Source: an uncultured Clostridium sp. (GTDB lineage: Bacteria; Bacillota; Clostridia; Peptostreptococcales; Peptostreptococcaceae). Taken from it: 28,098 bases of DNA. Under the pieces are notes generated by a model. It did no database searches and was not told the origin of the DNA. It worked only from the letters and a program-made list of their open reading frames with translations. The stretch is from assembly GCA_900550335.1 (NCBI GenBank), contig URRU01000001.1:1-28098 (forward strand), written 5' to 3'. Numbering within the stretch: position 1 is the stretch's first letter; the number at the start of each line of letters is the position of its first letter. Positions 6,543 to 15,300 of this stretch are shown in pieces. The position numbers and the translations under genes were made by a program.

Positions 6543-8261
6543 TTATTTTTTTACTACCCCAGATTCGATTGCAGCTTTTTTTACAGCCTCAGCCACATTT
6601 TTAGCTACATTCTTATCAAATGCCATCGGTAGTATATTTTCTGTATTTAATTCATTTTCAGAAACAGAATTTGCTATTGCATAGGCGGCTGCAACCTTCA
6701 TTTTTTCATTTATATCAGTTGCTCTTACATCTAATGCACCTCTAAATATTCCTGGGAATGCTAATACATTGTTTATCTGGTTAGGGAAATCTGATCTTCC
6801 TGTTCCAACTATAAATGCTCCACCTTCTTTAGCTTCATCAGGCATTATTTCTGGTGTAGGATTTGCCATTGCCATTATAACAGGTTTCTCTCCCATAGTC
6901 TGTACCATTTCTTTAGTAAGCATGCCTGGTCTTGAAACACCTATAAAAACATCTTTACCTTTTATAACATCTTTTAACAGACCTTTTTCTTTATTTTTAT
7001 TTGTAATTTTTGCCATTTCAAGCTGAGCTTCATTTATACCTTCATACTCTTCTGTTATCGCTCCAAATCTATCGCAAAGTATTACATTTTTTACATTCAT
7101 ATTTAAAAGCATTTTTGCTATTGCTATTCCTGCAGAACCAGCTCCATTTATAACAACTTCTAAATCTTCTATATTTTTTCCTTCTATTAATTTAGTTGCA
7201 TTTATAATAGCTGCAGATACAACTATTGCTGTACCATGCTGGTCATCGTGGAATACTGGTATATCTAGCTCTTCTTTTAATCTTCTTTCTATCTCAAAGC
7301 ATCTTGGAGCTGATATATCTTCTAAATTTATTCCTCCAAATACAGGTGCTATATTTTTAACTGTTCTAACTATATCATCTACATCATTAGTATCTAAACA
7401 TATTGGAAATGCCTCAACACCAGCAAATTCCTTAAATAATATAGCTTTTCCTTCCATTACAGGTATTCCTGCAGAAGCCCCTATATCTCCAAGACCTAAA
7501 ACTGCACTACCATCGCTTACTATCGCAACCATATTTCCTTTTAATGTATATTTATAAACATCATCTTGATTTTCATGTATTTTAACACAAGGTGCAGCTA
7601 CACCTGGAGTATACGCTATAGATAAATCATCTCTATCCTTAACAGCTATCTTACTAGACATCTGAACTTTTCCCCTGTTTTTTTCATGTAACTCTAATGA
7701 TAATGCTGAAAAATCTTTTTTCATAAATTTCTTTCTTCCTTCCTCGTAGATATTATTTCCTTCAGAATCTATTGCAACAGTTAGCTTTAAGTTCTCTACT
7801 TTAAGTCTTCTAACTGCTTCTGCACCTAAATCATCGTATGCTATCACTTCACATTCCTTTATAGAATTAGATATATATGCACCTGCACCTCCGATAGCAG
7901 CTAAGTAAACTGCTTTATATTTTTTCATACCTTCTACTACTTTATCAGCTCTTTTTCCCTTTCCAATCATAACTTTTAACCCTCTTTCAAGTAGAGGTAA
8001 AGTTAAGTCGTCCATTCTATAGCTAGTAGTAGGGCCTGCAGATCCTATTACTTCTCCAGGTTTTGATGGTGTTGGTCCTACATAGTATATACCTTGACCA
8101 TCTGGGTTAAATGGAAGTTCTTCTCCGTTTTCAATAGCTTTTATAAATCTTTTATGTGCTGCATCTCTTCCTGTATAAATAACTCCACTTAACTCAACCA
8201 TTTCGCCTACTTTTAAATCTAAAATATCCTCAGTAGATAATGGCATTACTAATTTTTTCAT
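6543..8261 (-). CDS. Fused class I fumarase beta domain and malic enzyme
   Basis: A two-domain enzyme of 572 residues in one uninterrupted frame. Residues 1-178 match the beta (C-terminal) half of class I fumarate hydratase: GRDAAHKR (31-38), GPTPSKPGE (62-70), AGPTTSYRMDD (75-85) and IGGAGAY (123-129). Residues 185-572 are a bacterial malic enzyme: AYTPGVAAPC with Tyr217, EGKA with Lys272, metal ligands in LEDISAPR (313-320) and FHDDQHG (337-343), and NAD(P)-binding GAGSAG (373-378). It would hydrate fumarate to malate with the separate alpha subunit, then decarboxylate malate to pyruvate. The fumA stop lies 11 bases upstream, implying coupled translation. GGGGGG precedes the ATG. Cofactor preference (NAD or NADP) cannot be told. 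Confidence 0.92.
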   Translation of the reverse strand: MKKLVMPLSTEDILDLKVGEMVELSGVIYTGRDAAHKRFIKAIENGEELPFNPDGQGIYYVGPTPSKPGEVIGSAGPTTSYRMDDLTLPLLERGLKVMIGKGKRADKVVEGMKKYKAVYLAAIGGAGAYISNSIKECEVIAYDDLGAEAVRRLKVENLKLTVAIDSEGNNIYEEGRKKFMKKDFSALSLELHEKNRGKVQMSSKIAVKDRDDLSIAYTPGVAAPCVKIHENQDDVYKYTLKGNMVAIVSDGSAVLGLGDIGASAGIPVMEGKAILFKEFAGVEAFPICLDTNDVDDIVRTVKNIAPVFGGINLEDISAPRCFEIERRLKEELDIPVFHDDQHGTAIVVSAAIINATKLIEGKNIEDLEVVINGAGSAGIAIAKMLLNMNVKNVILCDRFGAITEEYEGINEAQLEMAKITNKNKEKGLLKDVIKGKDVFIGVSRPGMLTKEMVQTMGEKPVIMAMANPTPEIMPDEAKEGGAFIVGTGRSDFPNQINNVLAFPGIFRGALDVRATDINEKMKVAAAYAIANSVSENELNTENILPMAFDKNVAKNVAEAVKKAAIESGVVKK

Positions 8262-8272
8262 CTAAATCCCCC

Positions 8273-9112
8273 CTATATTATAGCCTTCTTATGTCTTGAT
8301 GCGTGACAATTTATATTTACTGCAACTGGAAGTCCAGCTATATGGGTAGGATATGTTTCTATATTTAGCCCAAGAGAAGTAGTCGTTCCCCCAAAACCTT
8401 GAGGTCCTATTCCCAAATTATTTATTTCTTCTAGAATTTCTTTTTCTAAATTTGCAATACTTTCATCTTTATTATGCTGACCTAGTTCTCTAAATAAAGC
8501 TTTTTTAGCTATTTCACAGCACTTATCCATAGTTCCACCTATCCCTACTCCAATAACAGTTGGTGGACATGGATTTGGACCTGCTTGAGATACTGTTTCT
8601 ACAACAAATTTTTTTATACCTTCAATTCCATCAGAAGGCTTTAACATTTTTAATGCACTCATATTTTCGCTTCCAAAGCCCTTTGCTGCAAATTCTATTT
8701 CTATTTTGTCCCCTTTTACAAAGTCGTAGTGTATAACAGCAGGAGTATTATCCTTTGTATTTACTCTATCTAAAGGAGAAACTACAGATTTTCTTAAATA
8801 TCCTTCTGTGTATCCTTCAGATACACCTCTATTTATAGCTTCTGTCAATGTTTCTCCTTCTACTATTACATCTTGACCTACCTTAACAAAAAATACAGCC
8901 ATACCTGTATCCTGACATATGGGAATATTCTTTTGCTCTGCCTTGTCAGTATTTTCAAGTAAAATATTTAAAATATTTTTACCTGTTTCACTTTTTTCTG
9001 TTTCTATACTTTTTTTAATCCGATTTTTTACATCGTCTCCTAAAAATATAGCTGCCTCAATACACATATCCTTTACAGCTTCTGATATGACTCTTGAGTC
9101 TATTTTTCTCAT
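8273..9112 (-). CDS. fumA: Fumarate hydratase class I, alpha subunit
   Basis: Iron-sulfur fumarase alpha subunit (279 residues), catalysing reversible hydration of fumarate to malate in the cytoplasm. The three cysteines expected to hold the [4Fe-4S] cluster are Cys66 in ICQDTGMA, Cys182 in GPNPCPP and Cys269 in NINCHASRHK. Spacing of about 116 and 87 residues resembles that of single-chain class I fumarases. L-tartrate dehydratase subunits look similar, but fusion of the beta partner to malic enzyme favours fumarate/malate. The start follows AAGGG. It lies 66 bases after the YbaK gene with only a weak -10-like TATAGT between, so whether it has its own promoter is unclear. Confidence 0.92.
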   Translation of the reverse strand: MRKIDSRVISEAVKDMCIEAAIFLGDDVKNRIKKSIETEKSETGKNILNILLENTDKAEQKNIPICQDTGMAVFFVKVGQDVIVEGETLTEAINRGVSEGYTEGYLRKSVVSPLDRVNTKDNTPAVIHYDFVKGDKIEIEFAAKGFGSENMSALKMLKPSDGIEGIKKFVVETVSQAGPNPCPPTVIGVGIGGTMDKCCEIAKKALFRELGQHNKDESIANLEKEILEEINNLGIGPQGFGGTTTSLGLNIETYPTHIAGLPVAVNINCHASRHKKAII

Positions 9113-9178
9113 AGTATCCCTTCTTTCAGAAATTAACGCTGGTAAACTATAATTTCTATATTTTTTTATTTTAGATTT

Positions 9179-9664
9179 TTACTTTATTATGTCTATAAAC
9201 TCGCATCCAACAACTTTTTCTAAATCTTTAGGAGCAAGTTCTACTTGGTACCCTATCTTTCCTGCACTTACAATCATACTTTCTAACTCTAATGCAGTAT
9301 CATTTACAAATGTTTTGTACTGTTTTTTCATCCCTATTGGAGAGCATCCTCCTCTTATATATCCAGTAACTTTATTTATATCTTTTACATGAATCATTTC
9401 TATGTTTTTTTCTTTAGCTGCTTTAGCTGCTTTTTTCATATCTAAAGATTCAGCTACAGGTATAACAAATACAAAAAATTCCTTGCTATGCCCTTGGGCT
9501 ACTAAAGTCTTATACACTTCTTTTTCATCTCTTCCAATACTATGAGCAACTGTAACACCATCTACATGATCTTTATCCACAGGATAAGTCAATTCTTTAT
9601 GGTCTATTTTGTTAGAATCCAAAATTCTCATAGCATTAGTCTTTACTGTTTTAGCCTTTGCCAT
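9179..9664 (-). CDS. ybaK: YbaK/EbsC family Cys-tRNA(Pro) deacylase
   Basis: A trans-editing enzyme of 161 residues that hydrolyses Cys mischarged on tRNA-Pro. The conserved Lys of the INS-fold active site is Lys52 in VYKTLV, and the signature GYIRGGCSPIG is at 101-111. The ATG at 9664 was chosen because AAAGGGTGG sits 8 bases before it; an in-frame GTG four codons upstream falls inside that site. The gene begins 15 bases after the YgiQ stop, so the two are cotranscribed. Confidence 0.9.
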   Translation of the reverse strand: MAKAKTVKTNAMRILDSNKIDHKELTYPVDKDHVDGVTVAHSIGRDEKEVYKTLVAQGHSKEFFVFVIPVAESLDMKKAAKAAKEKNIEMIHVKDINKVTGYIRGGCSPIGMKKQYKTFVNDTALELESMIVSAGKIGYQVELAPKDLEKVVGCEFIDIIK

Positions 9665-9679
9665 TTTTATAACCACCCT

Positions 9680-11662
9680 TTATCTTCTCTTTTTTCTAGC
9701 TTTTGAGTTTCTATCAGATTTTTTATTAGAGTTATCTCTTACTCTATTTGATTTATTTCTAGAATCATTTCCTCTAGAATTTCCTTTGTTGTTACTTCCT
9801 TTTCCCCTTGGAGAAGATTTTCCGCCTTTAGAATTTCCTCTTTCCTCGTAGCTCCAGTCACCTTTTCGAGGTTTTATAAGACAGTTTCTACCGTACCCTA
9901 TCAAATCCTCTCTATGAGCTTTAACAAGAGCTTCATGCACTAAGTCATAATTTTTAGGATTTGAGAACTGAAGAAGAGCTCTCTGCATAGCCTTTTCATG
10001 TCTATCTTTTGGAATGTATACAGGCTTCATATCCATTGGATTAAGTCCTGTATAATACATAGCTGTAGAAAGAGTACCTGGCGTAGGATAGAAGTCCTGT
10101 ACCTGTTCTGGCTGATAATGTGTATCTCTTAAAAACTCTGCCAACTCTATAGCATCGTCTAATTCACACCCTGGATGACTAGACATTAAATATGGTATTA
10201 AGTACTGTTTTAAGCCTAATTTTTCATTTATATCAAAGAATTTCTTTCTAAAACTATTGTAAGTTTTTCCAGCTGGCTTCTGCATATAATCAAGCACTCT
10301 TTCAGAAATATGCTCTGGAGCAACCTTTAACTGACCACTTACATGGTATTTTATAAGCTCATTTAAGAACTTATCATTTTTTTCTGCCATAACGAAATCG
10401 TATCTAATTCCTGATCTTACAAATACCTTTTTAACACCTTCAATACTTCTAACTTTTCTAAGTAGGTCTATATAATCACTGTGGTCCGCATTAAGATTTT
10501 TACATGGCGATGGATATAAACACTGTCTATGTTTACAAGTACCATGTTTTAGCTGTTTTTTACATGCAGGTTCTCTAAAGTCGGCAGTAGGCCCACCAAC
10601 ATCGTGAATATACCCTTTAAAATCTGGCATTTTAGTCATTTCTTTTGCTTCTTTTATTATAGATTCTTTACTTCTACTCTGAATCATTCTTCCCTGATGG
10701 AATGTTATCGCACAGAATGAGCAGCTTCCAAAGCATCCTCTATTGCTGACTATACTAAATTTAACTTCATTTATAGCTGGTATTCCACCATCTTTTTCAT
10801 ATATAGGATGATAGTTTTTCTGATAAGGAAGGTCATACACCCTATCTAGTTCTTCTCTAGTAAGAGGTCTTTCCGGTACATTTTGAACTAGATACTTATC
10901 ACCGTGTTTCTGAACTATTATCTTACCTCTTATTGGATCCTGCTCCTCATACTGCACTTTAAACGCCTCTGCATACTTTTTCTTATCCGCAACAGTTTCC
11001 TCATGAGAAGGTATCTCTATATAATCTCCATATATTTCATCTAATGAATCAGCTAAGTAACAAGTTCCATTTATATGTCTTATATACTTAGGATCAAATC
11101 CATCATTTAAAGCATCTGCAACCTCTACGATTTGCTTTTCACTCATTCCATAAACTAAAAGGTCTGCTCCACTATCTACTAATATAGAGTTTCTAACTCT
11201 GTCATTCCAATAGTCGTAGTGAGAAAATCTTCTTAAACTAGCCTCTATACCCCCTATTACAAGAGGAATATCTCCATAAATTTCTCTAATTTTATTACAA
11301 TATACTATTACAGCTCTATCTGGTCTTTTCCCCATCTTTCCACCTGGAGAATATAAATCTTTATCTCTTCTTCTTTTGCTGACAGAATAGTGATTTACCA
11401 TAGAGTCCATATTTCCTGAATTTACTAAAAATCCAAGTCTAGGTCTACCAAACTTCATGAAATCGTCGTTCTTCTTCCAATCTGGTTGCGATATTATACC
11501 TATTTTATATCCAGCATCTTCTAATACCCTAGATATAATAGCTGTACCGAAGCTGTGATGGTCTACATAAGCATCTCCTGTAACAAGTGCAAAGTCTACT
11601 TCCTCCCAGCCTCTTTCTAGCATATCTTCTCTGCATATAGGTAAAAATTTATTTTCCACCAT
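9680..11662 (-). CDS. YgiQ family (UPF0313) radical SAM protein
   Basis: A 660-residue radical SAM protein of the widely conserved YgiQ family, whose reaction is not established. The cluster-binding motif CFGSCSFC (Cys310, Cys314, Cys317) sits mid-chain after a long N-terminal domain that starts with the family stretch [18 protein letters not shown] (18-35). A further Cys-rich segment follows near residues 385-405. The last 60 residues are a basic low-complexity tail rich in Asn, Arg, Ser, Lys and Gly, suggesting nucleic-acid contact. The AGGAGGTGAT site lies only 4 bases before the ATG; the next codon, GTG, would have better spacing, so the start may be one codon later. It starts 8 bases after the thioesterase stop. 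Confidence 0.92.
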   Translation of the reverse strand: MVENKFLPICREDMLERGWEEVDFALVTGDAYVDHHSFGTAIISRVLEDAGYKIGIISQPDWKKNDDFMKFGRPRLGFLVNSGNMDSMVNHYSVSKRRRDKDLYSPGGKMGKRPDRAVIVYCNKIREIYGDIPLVIGGIEASLRRFSHYDYWNDRVRNSILVDSGADLLVYGMSEKQIVEVADALNDGFDPKYIRHINGTCYLADSLDEIYGDYIEIPSHEETVADKKKYAEAFKVQYEEQDPIRGKIIVQKHGDKYLVQNVPERPLTREELDRVYDLPYQKNYHPIYEKDGGIPAINEVKFSIVSNRGCFGSCSFCAITFHQGRMIQSRSKESIIKEAKEMTKMPDFKGYIHDVGGPTADFREPACKKQLKHGTCKHRQCLYPSPCKNLNADHSDYIDLLRKVRSIEGVKKVFVRSGIRYDFVMAEKNDKFLNELIKYHVSGQLKVAPEHISERVLDYMQKPAGKTYNSFRKKFFDINEKLGLKQYLIPYLMSSHPGCELDDAIELAEFLRDTHYQPEQVQDFYPTPGTLSTAMYYTGLNPMDMKPVYIPKDRHEKAMQRALLQFSNPKNYDLVHEALVKAHREDLIGYGRNCLIKPRKGDWSYEERGNSKGGKSSPRGKGSNNKGNSRGNDSRNKSNRVRDNSNKKSDRNSKARKKRR

Positions 11663-11670
11663 ATCACCTC

Positions 11671-12216
11671 CTATTTCTTATCTTGTTTCTTTTTATCCTT
11701 AATATCCGGAATTTCTATTTCTCTAACATCATCTGGATTTTCAAACCATTCTTCTTCACAGAAGAAACTTCCATCTGTAATCTTATCAACTGCCATTTTC
11801 ATGTACTTACCATGAGCTGTAGCAGCTATCTCTCCACTTTCAAGAATTATTTCCCCTGTTCCTTCAAACAATCTTCTATTTTCTTTATCTATTCTTCCTA
11901 TTACATAAATTGTTTCATCTGTAGGAACTGGCTTTTTATATTTTAATTCTAGAGAAACAGTTACTCCCCATACATCTTCATTTCCTATACTAACAGCTCT
12001 ACCTATTGTCTCATCTAATAAAGCCGCAGATATTCCCCCATGTACTCTTCCTGGATAGCTCTGATGCTCATCTAATGTATGACAGACACATAATAATTCT
12101 CCATTTTCTAACTCATAAAAATCAGATTTTAACCCTAAATCATTCTGATTTCCACACACTATACATTTTCTTCCTATGTTCTGTTTCTTTAATACCTTAT
12201 ATTTCAAAAAAATCAT
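11671..12216 (-). CDS. Hotdog-fold acyl-CoA thioesterase, PaaI-like
   Basis: A PaaI/4HBT-type thioesterase, which would hydrolyse an acyl-CoA or related thioester. The catalytic hotdog signature [12 protein letters not shown] is at about residues 58-69. An N-terminal Cys pair ([11 protein letters not shown]) precedes the domain, a layout seen in a subset of these proteins, and a charged tail of about 40 residues follows it. The start is uncertain: ATG at 12216 has GGAG directly against it, while an in-frame TTG two codons upstream (12222) has no clear ribosome-binding site. The gene lies about 20 bases after the membrane protein gene, so translation may be coupled. The substrate is unknown. 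Confidence 0.82.
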   Translation of the reverse strand: MIFLKYKVLKKQNIGRKCIVCGNQNDLGLKSDFYELENGELLCVCHTLDEHQSYPGRVHGGISAALLDETIGRAVSIGNEDVWGVTVSLELKYKKPVPTDETIYVIGRIDKENRRLFEGTGEIILESGEIAATAHGKYMKMAVDKITDGSFFCEEEWFENPDDVREIEIPDIKDKKKQDKK

Positions 12217-12237
12217 CTCCAATTTACTTAAATATCG

Positions 12238-12978
12238 CTAAAATCTAATCGCATTCATTGAAAAGCTCATTACAATAAATACGAGTCCTATTATTCTAAT
12301 CATAAATACAATTGTATACTCTATTATACCCTCGCTAAATTTCTTTTTAAGTCTAAATATTTCCTCTGGATAAACAAATAAAGTTACACCTATAAACGTC
12401 ATAACTAGAGGTATAATAACTATATTTTGAGCATTCATCATATTCATTTCCCTAGAATGATACATTATAGCAGATTCTATAAATCTATATTCAAAAGGAA
12501 CTTTACTATCGTATTTAAAATTATACTCAAGATCCCCACTATCTTTAGATATAGATACCGCAGATTTTAAAAGTTCATTATGCAGTCTATCATCCATTAC
12601 AAACTTATTTCCATTGAATAATTTCATAACGACTGTATTTTTTGAATCATTAGTACTTATATATGTTGCAACTTGTTTCCCCTCTTTTTTCAATTCATAG
12701 TCGCTATTATATCTCCCCGTTAGATACATTTCCTCATTATCCATTTCTTCGACTACTTTTCTAGTCTCAGTTAGTTCATAAATTGTTCCATCCTCACATT
12801 TTATTTTAGATGTATTATCTTGTGTCCCCATATATCTATACATTTTACCATCTATTGAAAAAGACTCATAAGAAATATATTCTTTACTAATAAAAAATAT
12901 ATTTATCATTACTGTAACAAGCATTATTATAGAAAATACTTTTTCTTTCCCTATTTTTTTCAAAACCTTTTCAAGCAT
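12238..12978 (-). CDS. Membrane protein of unknown family, three helices
   Basis: I do not recognise this 246-residue protein. It has an N-terminal membrane helix (about 14-31), a hydrophilic middle of about 150 residues rich in Asn, Asp, Lys and Tyr, and two C-terminal helices (about 183-202 and 220-240) joined by a short loop rich in Lys and Glu. With the first helix as an uncleaved anchor, the middle would face outside and the loop (EEIFRLKKKF) inside, fitting the positive-inside rule. The start has a GGAGTG site. It lies between the PHP gene (32 bases upstream) and the thioesterase gene in a co-directional run. Confidence 0.78.
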   Translation of the reverse strand: MLEKVLKKIGKEKVFSIIMLVTVMINIFFISKEYISYESFSIDGKMYRYMGTQDNTSKIKCEDGTIYELTETRKVVEEMDNEEMYLTGRYNSDYELKKEGKQVATYISTNDSKNTVVMKLFNGNKFVMDDRLHNELLKSAVSISKDSGDLEYNFKYDSKVPFEYRFIESAIMYHSREMNMMNAQNIVIIPLVMTFIGVTLFVYPEEIFRLKKKFSEGIIEYTIVFMIRIIGLVFIVMSFSMNAIRF

Positions 12979-13010
12979 TATTTCACTCCTGCATCACAAA
13001 ATCTTACTAT

Positions 13011-13730
13011 TTAAAAGTCTATCCCAAAAAATTCCACAATTTGATCTTCCCAATAATTTATAACTAATTCTTCTGGGAAATCTAATTTTTCTATAAGTTT
13101 TTCACAGTTTTCAAATTTTCCGATTGAATAACATATATGTGAATCTGAACCAAATATAACTCTTGCATTATATTTTTTACAGTACTCAAACATTTCAGCA
13201 TAATTTTTATCAGCTCCACTTCTTGAGCTAGTTGGGTTTAACGATGTATTATTTACTTCTAATAGAATATTTTTTTCAGCTGCTTTTTTTACAACGGCTT
13301 CATAATCTATTGGATATCTATCGTCATCTGGATGACCTATTATCTTAACAAAAGGATTATCCATAACATTTAAAAGAGCTCTTGTATTTTCTTCTTTAGT
13401 CCCTGGAACTATACAAGGATTGTGTAAACTTGCTATTGCATAATCTAATTTTTTCAAATCGTAATTTGATATGTCTATACGTCCATTAAAATCTAATATA
13501 TTTGCTTCTATCCCTCTTAATATCTTTACATTCCCAACCTGTCTAGGTATTACTTTTAAATTATGGAAGAAATATTCATGAGGTCCACCTGGCATTTTAA
13601 TACCATGTTCAGATATACCTAAAAATTTAAGGCCAACTTCATTTGCTGCATCTATGTTTTCTTTAATTGTACTATACGCATGCCCGCCAAAAACCGTATG
13701 AGTATGCATATCTATTATTGCTTTTTTCAT
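13011..13730 (-). CDS. PHP-domain metal-dependent phosphoesterase
   Basis: A 239-residue PHP hydrolase of the YcdX/phosphatase type. Metal ligands are spread as expected: His9 and His11 (DMHTHT), His17, Glu41-His42 (SEHG), Glu75 (GIEAN), His103 (SLHN), His133 (GHPD), and Asp196 and His198 (SDSH). Relatives hydrolyse phosphomonoesters such as histidinol phosphate or nucleotide phosphates, but no histidine gene is nearby, so the substrate is open. The ATG at 13730 was chosen because GGAGG precedes it by 10 bases and the metal motif then begins at residue 7; the 18 codons upstream run into the hairpin element. Confidence 0.88.
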   Translation of the reverse strand: MKKAIIDMHTHTVFGGHAYSTIKENIDAANEVGLKFLGISEHGIKMPGGPHEYFFHNLKVIPRQVGNVKILRGIEANILDFNGRIDISNYDLKKLDYAIASLHNPCIVPGTKEENTRALLNVMDNPFVKIIGHPDDDRYPIDYEAVVKKAAEKNILLEVNNTSLNPTSSRSGADKNYAEMFEYCKKYNARVIFGSDSHICYSIGKFENCEKLIEKLDFPEELVINYWEDQIVEFFGIDF

Positions 13731-13746
13731 AAACCATTTTCCTCCT

Positions 13747-13822
13747 ATAAAAGAAGGCTGCCTTAATCCTGTATCGGGATACAAAGCAGCCGTATTCTCT
13801 CTCCAAATGCAGAATCCTGCAT
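13747..13822 (-). promoter_or_regulatory. Two-hairpin element between the S1 and PHP genes
   Basis: On the - strand a 6-bp hairpin, ATGCAG-GATT-CTGCAT (13822-13807), is followed by a larger one. There GGCTGC (13791-13786) pairs with GCAGCC (13761-13756), and TGTAT/ATACA forms an inner stem around CCCG. The second hairpin is followed by TTCTTTTA and then the PHP ribosome-binding site. CAGGATT appears in both hairpins. It could simply be the S1 terminator, or a leader that controls PHP expression. It did not match any riboswitch class I know. Confidence 0.55.
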
Positions 13823-13879
13823 ATTTTAATTATTTTTAGTTTTATAAATATCTAGTTATATTTTCACTTTTATCCAAAA

Positions 13880-15151
13880 TTATTCAACATTTAAATCTTT
13901 GAATTTATCTTTGAATAATTCTCCAAGGCTACCTAGTGAATCTTCAACTTCAAGATATTCGCTTATATCTTCTTCTGGTTCTCTTTCAGCTTCTACTTTA
14001 GAAACTTTCATTCTTCTATTTTTGTAGCTGAATTCGATTACTTTAACTTTTACTTCATCTCCTTCATTTACTACATTCTGAACTTTAAGAACTCTATCTT
14101 CACTAAGTTCGCTTATTGGTAGGTAAGCTTCTACATAATCTCTAACTTTAACAAATGCTCCACTTTCTATTATTCTTAATACTTCAACATTTATTATATC
14201 TCCAACAGATATTTCTTCAGAAGCTATTTTCCAAGGGTCATTGTTTATATCTTTTAAAGCTAAACCGAATTTTCTATTTTCCTGGTCTATATTAAGAACA
14301 TAAACTTCTACTTCCTGTCCTTCTGTTACGAAATCTTCTACATTTTCTACTCTGTCCCAAGAAAGATTATTTTTGTGCACTAATCCTTCTATACCACCAA
14401 TATCAACAAATGCTCCGTATGGCATTATTTTAGTTACTTTACCTTCTTTTTTCTGTCCAACTTCAAGGGCATCAAACATAGCTTCTTTTTCAGCTTTTAT
14501 TCTAGCTTTTTCAGCAGCTTTTTCTTCTCTTATTCTTGCTCTTTCTGCTTCTCTTTCAGCTTTTATTCTAGCATTTCTTTCTGCTCTTTCTTTATCTAAT
14601 CTTTCCTGAAGTACTTCTCTTCTTGAAGCTACAGCTCTATTTCTTCTAGCATCAAGTTCTTTAACGTATACTTCTAAAGATTTTCCTACATAGCTTTTAG
14701 TATCCTGAACAAATTTAGTATCTAACTGAGATATTGGTATAAATAATTCCTGAGATTTATATGTAGCAAATACACCTCTATCTATTGCTTTAGTTCCAAC
14801 TAATGTTAATATTGTATGATTTTCTAAAGCTTCTTTTAATTCAGCGTAATCTACTTTTTTATCAGCCTGTAATTTAGATATTGCTACAGTAGTATCTTTC
14901 TGTCTTATATTAGTTATAACACCTGTTATTTTGTCGCCTACTTTGTAAACTTCATCAGCGTATTTTCCTTTTTCTAAGTTTAATTCTGATACTGGTACTA
15001 ATCCTTCAAATCCAGCACAGTCTTCTAATTCTAATTTTATTTCTTCATTATCTATTGATGTTACTTTTCCAGTTATAGTCGCACCTATCTGTATTTTTTT
15101 CATTTCCTGATCCTGAAGATCAAGCATTTCTTGCATAGTTAATTCTTCCAT
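13880..15151 (-). CDS. rpsA: Ribosomal protein S1 homologue, four S1 domains
   Basis: A 423-residue RNA-binding protein with four S1 (OB-fold) repeats: about 21-95, a more divergent one at 108-178, then 231-302 and 314-387. The GKV...GAFV(D) and GLVP/GLVH motifs mark the repeats. A highly charged stretch rich in Arg, Glu, Lys and Ala (180-228) separates repeats two and three and should form a long single helix or coiled coil. It would bind mRNA and assist initiation on the 30S subunit, though Firmicute S1 homologues are often not permanent ribosomal subunits. The ATG at 15151 follows AAAGGAAG by 7 bases; an upstream in-frame TTG overlaps that site. It carries a promoter with an extended -10. 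Confidence 0.9.
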   Translation of the reverse strand: MEELTMQEMLDLQDQEMKKIQIGATITGKVTSIDNEEIKLELEDCAGFEGLVPVSELNLEKGKYADEVYKVGDKITGVITNIRQKDTTVAISKLQADKKVDYAELKEALENHTILTLVGTKAIDRGVFATYKSQELFIPISQLDTKFVQDTKSYVGKSLEVYVKELDARRNRAVASRREVLQERLDKERAERNARIKAEREAERARIREEKAAEKARIKAEKEAMFDALEVGQKKEGKVTKIMPYGAFVDIGGIEGLVHKNNLSWDRVENVEDFVTEGQEVEVYVLNIDQENRKFGLALKDINNDPWKIASEEISVGDIINVEVLRIIESGAFVKVRDYVEAYLPISELSEDRVLKVQNVVNEGDEVKVKVIEFSYKNRRMKVSKVEAEREPEEDISEYLEVEDSLGSLGELFKDKFKDLNVE

Positions 15152-15189
15152 TTTGAAACTTCCTTTCAAGTAAAATTTTCATATTTAAT

Positions 15190-15198
15190 ATTATACCA
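15190..15198 (-). promoter_or_regulatory. Extended -10 promoter element of the S1 gene
   Basis: On the - strand TGGTATAAT (15198-15190) is a perfect extended -10, about 40 bases before the S1 start. No convincing -35 is seen 17 bases upstream, as is common for extended -10 promoters. Confidence 0.5.
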
Positions 15199-15300
15199 TT
15201 TTTTTATTACATTCTGTTGATTTTTTATTATATTATTTTGTTTTCATATGTATTTTTTCTTAATAATATTTAATCACTCAATAATACTTAGATTATCGTC

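Noticed and set aside
13756..13822. Glycine, THF or T-box riboswitch ahead of the PHP gene
   Set aside because: GGAGAGA is present but the other conserved cores of these classes are missing, so no known riboswitch is claimed.
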